9,956 nucleotides of DNA from Chloroflexota bacterium. Lineage in GTDB: Bacteria > Chloroflexota > Dehalococcoidia > Dehalococcoidales > UBA2162. Below are positions 6,275 to 9,956 of the stretch, in pieces (position 1 is the stretch's first letter; each line of letters begins with the position of its first letter). Under the pieces are notes generated by a model, which was not told the DNA's origin, made no database searches, and saw nothing but the letters and a program-made list of their open reading frames with translations. Location of the stretch: assembly GCA_016193545.1 (NCBI GenBank), contig JACPSA010000044.1, positions 1 through 9,956 on the forward strand, given 5' to 3'. Position numbers and translations under genes: made by a program.

Positions 6275-7015
6275 ATGAGACGCTGGGAGGAAATCTTCTC
6301 AGAGGAGGAGCGGGCTGTCGGACAAAGCCGGGGAAACCGAAAGAGGCAGGATTTTGGAAGCAAGCCTGCGCTCTTAATCATCGATGTTAATCATCGGACT
6401 CTAGGCACTCGTGAAGCTGACCTCCAGGCGGTGGCAGGATATAAGTCGGCCCTGTGGGCAGCCGGTTGGGCTGTCCTGCCGAATATTCAGAGACTCCTGC
6501 ACACATGTCGTACGGCCGAAATCCCGGTAGTATTTCTCACTGGCGACGCCGTCATTCGACACTACTTGAGAGTGTCTCCTAAAGCGGCTCTCGGCAAAGG
6601 TGGCCCCGGGCAAGACCGGAAACCGGACCTCGATGCCGAAGATATTCCCGAGGACATCGCTCCTTTACCTACGGAGCTTGTTATACATAAAACCAGGCCA
6701 AGCGCCTTCTTCCGAACGCCGCTGGACGAGTGCCTCCGGGCTATCGGGGTAGACTGCTTACTGGTAGGCGGGAACAGTACCTCCGGTTGCGTGCGTGCGT
6801 CTGTAGTCGATGCCTCTTCGCTTGGTTACCGTGTCTTTGTAGTCGAGGAGTGTTGCTACGACAGGTTGGAACTCTCTCATCTGGTAAACCTGTTCGACAT
6901 GAATTTGAAGTACGCCGATGTCATCACTCTGGAAGAAGCCCTGGCACAGATTGCTCGGACGCAAAAGGCAAAACCCCTTGCATCAGGAAGAGAAAAGGTA
7001 GGTAAGTCTGCCTAA
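6275..7015 (+). CDS. Isochorismatase-like cysteine hydrolase (N-carbamoylsarcosine amidase/nicotinamidase-type)
   Basis: A 246-residue cytoplasmic cysteine hydrolase of the isochorismatase-like fold. The catalytic triad of the family is visible: Asp37 in ALLIIDVNH, Lys139 in LVIHKTRPSAFFRT, and Cys172 in VGGNSTSGCVRASVVDA, where the preceding GNSTSG is the cis-peptide/oxyanion segment. 'TSGCVRA' resembles N-carbamoylsarcosine amidase more than isochorismatase, which suggests hydrolysis of a C-N bond in an amide or carbamoyl compound; this is inference. It starts at ATG 6275 behind AAGGAGG (6262-6268), 36 bases after the upstream binding protein and 39 before the next, so the three genes are probably co-transcribed. 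The N-terminus (about 30 residues, charged) and C-terminal tail (about 225-246, basic) extend past the core fold. The physiological substrate may be what the flanking binding proteins import. Confidence 0.87.
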   Translation: MRRWEEIFSEEERAVGQSRGNRKRQDFGSKPALLIIDVNHRTLGTREADLQAVAGYKSALWAAGWAVLPNIQRLLHTCRTAEIPVVFLTGDAVIRHYLRVSPKAALGKGGPGQDRKPDLDAEDIPEDIAPLPTELVIHKTRPSAFFRTPLDECLRAIGVDCLLVGGNSTSGCVRASVVDASSLGYRVFVVEECCYDRLELSHLVNLFDMNLKYADVITLEEALAQIARTQKAKPLASGREKVGKSA

Positions 7016-7054
7016 TACCTAAGTTTATGCCTAAATAGAAAGGAGGGCACTAGA

Positions 7055-8848
7055 ATGGGAAGGAAAGTCGTCTGGTTATTACTGAGTTACCTGGTAGTAT
7101 TATCTCTGGTACTGGCAGCCTGTGCCCCGGCAGCACCAACCACGCCGACCGCACCGACCGCACCGACAACACCTACGGCACCAACAGTACCCACGGCACC
7201 AATAGCACCAGGGGCTGAGATGGTGAAAGTCACACTGAAGAAGCTGGACGGCACGGTTGTGGAAAAAGTGATGGAGAAGCCAAAGTATGGAGGGGTGTAT
7301 ACGACTGTTCCAGACAGGGAGCCAAGAGATTTTGACCCGTTTTTCCAAGAACCAACCAGTCTGAATACGATGGTTCAAACTAACAGTATGTTGACAACGC
7401 TCGATTGGGCAAGGGGGCCAACTGGCACCGGTGAGTGGAGCGCTAACTACAGCCTTCATCCCTTCACCTACAAGGTGGGATTGCTCGCTGAGAGCTGGGA
7501 GATACCCGATGACACTACCGTCATTGTACGCATCCGCAAGGGTATCCGCTTCAGCTTTGACCCAAACAGCGAGGCCAGTCGGCTCGTCAATGGAAGGGAA
7601 CTGACTGCCGAGGACGTGGCATATACTATTACACGAAACTATGCTGATATGCCTGGCTCTGCCCACCGCGTGAGGAGTCAGCCGACTGAGTGGCCAGTAT
7701 CGGTAACGCCACTAGATAAATATACGGTGGTGCTCAAGGCTAATCCCGGATACCTGGATGCAATGGCAGCCAACACTATTGCCTGGATGTATATCATCCC
7801 GGCCGAGGTGGTCAAGAAATACGGTAATTTGAGTGACTGGAAGAATACTGTCGGCACCGGTCCATATATGATAGTAGACTATCTACCCGGCAGTTCTATG
7901 ACCTTTGTCAGGAATCCCAACTATTGGGACCATGACCCCTTCTTCCCTGAGAACCAGTTGCCCTACCCGGATGGGGTGAAGTACCTTAGCATAACGGACC
8001 GGTCTACTATCCGAACCAACCCGGAGATGAATTTCCGGGACGTGCTCAGGTCAGATGTGCAGACCTTCCAGTTTGTAGTGAACGATCCACAGTTGCCGTG
8101 GTATGACATCAGGGTGCGGCGGGCGCTAGCTATGGCTATAGACCGAGAGGCGATAGCGCGTGACTACTATCAGGGTGACGCTATGATACACGCTGCACCG
8201 GTAACACCCTCTCTTGATTTTATGCCGATGTACACCCCAATTGAGGAGTTTCCTCCATCGGTCAAGGAGATTTATACCTATAATCCAGAGAAGGCAAAAC
8301 AGCTGCTGGCTGAGGCCGGCTATCCCAAGGGCTTCAAGATAAACGTAACTACCTCAACGGAATTCGATGTCGACCTGCTATCGCTGGTTAAATTCTACTG
8401 GGAGAAAATTGGCGTTGACGTGAACATTGATGTCAAAGAAAGAACTGTCTATACTTCTATGTCGGCAGAAGGTAGTACAGCCATTAAAGAGGCTGCCTGG
8501 GCCACAACTACCGGCCACTCGCCTTATTCCTTTGAGCGTTATGCCAAAACGCCGGGTGGCACTGGCGTTGGTAGAATTGATGATCCACGCAATTGGGAGG
8601 TGCGTGCGTTTATCTTTGACAACTATATGTTTAACGAGCAAAAGGTCTGGCCAGTGTTGAAAGAGTTCTTCATCTATGCTCTTGATAAGGCCTGGATGAT
8701 ACACCTGCCAGCACCATACCAGTACGTCCCGTGGCAGCCATGGGTGAAGAGCTACAGCGGAGAGAGCGCTACCGGTCGTGGTGAGTATATGGGACACCCC
8801 AGGTATCTCTGGATAGACCAGGCACTAAAAAAGCAAATGGGATTTTAG
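7055..8848 (+). CDS. ABC transporter solute-binding lipoprotein, family 5, paralogue 2
   Basis: A 597-residue paralogue of the gene at 4334. It has lipobox VLAAC (Cys23), a Pro/Thr/Ala linker (24-52), the same charged segment GAEMVKVTLKKLDGTVVEK (53-71), and the family-5 blocks LLAESWEIPDDTTVIVRIRKGIRF and GRELTAEDVAYTITRN. Two differences from the first copy stand out. Residues after Ser317-Thr318 jump straight to RTNPEMNF, so 27 residues (the LIAAVRTGKVD...SLL block) are missing in frame. A segment before the C-terminal helix is also shorter and differs (GRIDDPRNWEVRAF), suggesting another ligand. It starts at ATG 7055 behind AGGAGG (7041-7046). It is the third gene of the operon, and its 3' end shares a 24-base identical tail with the first copy. 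The fold may be altered by the deletion, but the frame is intact and the C-terminus is conserved. Confidence 0.88.
   Translation: MGRKVVWLLLSYLVVLSLVLAACAPAAPTTPTAPTAPTTPTAPTVPTAPIAPGAEMVKVTLKKLDGTVVEKVMEKPKYGGVYTTVPDREPRDFDPFFQEPTSLNTMVQTNSMLTTLDWARGPTGTGEWSANYSLHPFTYKVGLLAESWEIPDDTTVIVRIRKGIRFSFDPNSEASRLVNGRELTAEDVAYTITRNYADMPGSAHRVRSQPTEWPVSVTPLDKYTVVLKANPGYLDAMAANTIAWMYIIPAEVVKKYGNLSDWKNTVGTGPYMIVDYLPGSSMTFVRNPNYWDHDPFFPENQLPYPDGVKYLSITDRSTIRTNPEMNFRDVLRSDVQTFQFVVNDPQLPWYDIRVRRALAMAIDREAIARDYYQGDAMIHAAPVTPSLDFMPMYTPIEEFPPSVKEIYTYNPEKAKQLLAEAGYPKGFKINVTTSTEFDVDLLSLVKFYWEKIGVDVNIDVKERTVYTSMSAEGSTAIKEAAWATTTGHSPYSFERYAKTPGGTGVGRIDDPRNWEVRAFIFDNYMFNEQKVWPVLKEFFIYALDKAWMIHLPAPYQYVPWQPWVKSYSGESATGRGEYMGHPRYLWIDQALKKQMGF
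7134..7208 (+). repeat. Pro/Thr/Ala-coding nine-base repeats (linker of binding protein 2)
   Basis: Tandem nine-base units such as CCGACCGCA and CCAACAGTA encode (P-T-A/T/V)n in the linker between the lipidated Cys and the binding domain. The antisense strand of this tract reads as a Cys/Arg-rich open frame, an artefact of the repeat. Confidence 0.65.
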
Positions 8849-8860
8849 GCTTGTTTAATA
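8837..8860 (+). repeat. 24-base direct repeat across the stop codon, copy 2
   Basis: Identical to 6227-6250. After position 8860 the two downstream sequences diverge: at copy 1 the hydrolase ribosome site follows, and here the leader of the aldehyde oxidoreductase gene follows. Confidence 0.8.
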
Positions 8861-8913
8861 GATAAAAGCCGGTTTGTAATAAGTGGTAGACCTTGCTAGT
8901 GGAGGGACATGAA

Positions 8914-8932
8914 GTAAACCTTCCGGTTTTAC
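8914..8932 (+). other. Small hairpin downstream of the binding-protein operon
   Basis: GTAAACC (8914-8920), loop TTCC, GGTTTTAC (8925-8932) pair over 7 bp with one bulged T. No T-run follows, so it is not a standard terminator. It lies between the end of the operon and the next promoter and may protect the 3' end of the operon mRNA. Confidence 0.3.
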
Positions 8933-8954
8933 GGCCGGCGGGAACTTTGGTGGT

Positions 8955-8983
8955 TTGATAAGATTTTGAGAAGAGACTATAAT
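8955..8983 (+). promoter_or_regulatory. Strong sigma70-type promoter for the aldehyde ferredoxin oxidoreductase gene
   Basis: TTGATA (8955-8960, 5/6), exactly 17 bases, and a perfect TATAAT (8978-8983). The transcript would start near 8990, giving a 57-base leader with AGGAGG (9035-9040) six bases before ATG 9047. The oxidoreductase gene can thus be expressed apart from the upstream operon, although no clear terminator separates them. Confidence 0.7.
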
Positions 8984-9046
8984 TAATGTAGAACATGGGT
9001 TGATGTTACCTGCCGTAATCAGGCACGCACCGCCAGGAGGTAAAGC

Positions 9047-9956
9047 ATGTGGTACGGATGGACCGGTACTGAGCTAGAGATTGACCTGTCGCGGGGAAGT
9101 ATTCAGAAAAACCAGGGCGACCGGGCAACCTACGAAACCTACCTGGGCGGGCAGGGCCTGATTACCAAGCTCTTCTGGGACAGAGTACCCCCGGAAACAG
9201 AGCCTTTTTCTCCGGACAATCTGTTAATCTTTGGTGCCGGACCCCTCGTCGGTACAGCAGCGCCTGGCGCCAACCGTACCAACATGGTCACCAGGTCTCC
9301 GGTAACTAACTACCTTTCCTTTTCCACCATGGGCGGTTTCTGGGGTCCAGAATTAAAATTTGCCGGCTATGACACGCTAATCCTCTCAGGTAAATCCCCC
9401 TCTCCGGTTTATATCTACATAAACAACGATAAGGTAGAGATTCGTGACGCCAGTCATCTCTGGGGGAAAGATGTCTTTGAGACCCAGCGGCTGATTCGCG
9501 CCGAGCTAAAGAATAATAATATCCAGATTTTGTGCATCGGTCCCGCCGGTGAAAACAGGGTCTATTTTGCCAGTATTGAACATGGTCTCGGCCGAAGCAT
9601 GAGCCGAGCTGGCGTCGGTGCTATTATGGGCGACAAAAAAGTAAAGGCTATCGCCGTTTACGGTACCAGGGATATCAACTTGGCTCGGCCAGGCCCATTC
9701 CTCGAACTGGTCAAGGAGTTCAATCGGCGCTGTGCGCTCAGACTGGCTCTAAGTGGCGGCGGCGATGACGATGACGGCGGCCAGAAACAAAGGAAGAAAA
9801 TCGAACTAAAAGTCGACCTGAAAGGCAAAGTGGACGATGAGGGCGAGGCCAGACTCCGCGGAAAGAACCTGTACCGCAATTTCGAACTGATGAAGTCGTG
9901 GAAGGGACGCGATGAGGCATTGAAAGAACTCTATGCCAAGAGGGGGCGCACTGAAG
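9047..9956 (+). CDS. Tungsten-containing aldehyde:ferredoxin oxidoreductase, N-terminal part (cut by window edge)
   Basis: The AOR family oxidises aldehydes to carboxylic acids with ferredoxin as acceptor, using a bis-tungstopterin and a [4Fe-4S] cluster in the cytoplasm. The 303 residues present show the N-terminal domain: MWYGWTGTELEIDLSRGSI, YLGGQGLITKLFWDRV (32-47), FGAGPLVGTAAPGANRTNMVTRSPVTNYLSFSTMGGFWGPELKFAGYD (62-109, pterin-contact region), LWGKDVFETQ (138-147), IGPAGENRVYFASI (164-177), and GRSMSRAGVGAIMGDKKVKAIAV (182-204). The start is set by AGGAGG six bases before ATG 9047. The cluster Cys residues have not been reached by the window end. Residues about 236-290 are a strongly charged stretch (GGGDDDDGG, then Lys/Glu-rich) that I do not recall as a normal part of the family. 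Its own promoter lies upstream. Confidence 0.9.
   Translation, partial: MWYGWTGTELEIDLSRGSIQKNQGDRATYETYLGGQGLITKLFWDRVPPETEPFSPDNLLIFGAGPLVGTAAPGANRTNMVTRSPVTNYLSFSTMGGFWGPELKFAGYDTLILSGKSPSPVYIYINNDKVEIRDASHLWGKDVFETQRLIRAELKNNNIQILCIGPAGENRVYFASIEHGLGRSMSRAGVGAIMGDKKVKAIAVYGTRDINLARPGPFLELVKEFNRRCALRLALSGGGDDDDGGQKQRKKIELKVDLKGKVDDEGEARLRGKNLYRNFELMKSWKGRDEALKELYAKRGRTE

Noticed and set aside
7100..7666. 188-codon minus-strand frame, Cys/Arg-rich
   Set aside because: The composition is produced by the antisense of the Pro/Thr linker repeat, and the plus strand holds a clear lipoprotein gene.
8901..8917. GGAGGG followed by ATG-AAG-TAA (two-codon frame)
   Set aside because: A two-codon frame is not supportable as a gene; probably chance.
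1..9956. CRISPR array, intact tRNA or rRNA gene, transposase gene
   Set aside because: No regularly spaced repeats, complete cloverleaf, rRNA-like stretch or transposase-like protein was seen; the only tRNA-like piece is the degenerate hairpin at 1927-2000.

Overview
The window looks like bacterial chromosome of roughly even base composition. It carries tightly spaced genes with strong AGGAGG-type ribosome binding sites, sigma70-type promoters and lipoprotein signal peptides. The gene mix is a tungsten aldehyde:ferredoxin oxidoreductase, an acetolactate-synthase-like TPP enzyme, a FAS1/MaoC-like dehydratase, and family-5 solute-binding lipoproteins with Pro/Thr linkers. This mix, plus a GTCATTGCGAG-type interspersed repeat, suggests an anaerobic Chloroflexota (Dehalococcoidia-like) bacterium. 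That placement is inference from gene content, not a database result.

Layout. 1-455 (minus): the 5' part of a GDP-mannose 4,6-dehydratase gene, cut by the window edge. 456-841: a divergent intergenic region with a minus promoter for gmd and a plus promoter, overlapped by a dyad, for the next gene. 842-1924 (plus): a double-hotdog acyl dehydratase-like protein. 1925-2043: a convergent intergenic region holding a long stem-loop with a tRNA-like 3' half. 2044-3798 (minus): a TPP-dependent decarboxylase/synthase-like enzyme. 3799-4333: a 535-base intergenic region with a palindrome near the TPP gene, a folded interspersed repeat, and a near-consensus promoter facing right.

4334-8848 (plus): a three-gene operon in which two paralogous family-5 ABC solute-binding lipoproteins flank an isochorismatase/N-carbamoylsarcosine-amidase-like cysteine hydrolase. 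8849-9046: a leader with a strong promoter. 9047-9956 (plus): the first 303 codons of an aldehyde ferredoxin oxidoreductase, open at the window edge.

How the genes may work together (inference): the binding proteins could capture a small organic or amide-containing substrate, which the cysteine hydrolase could deamidate or hydrolyse. A TPP enzyme can turn a 2-oxo acid into an aldehyde, and an AOR can oxidise an aldehyde to the acid while reducing ferredoxin. The hotdog dehydratase would act on an acyl-CoA-type intermediate. No ABC permease or ATPase gene is in the window. The gmd gene belongs to surface-sugar biosynthesis and is probably unrelated.
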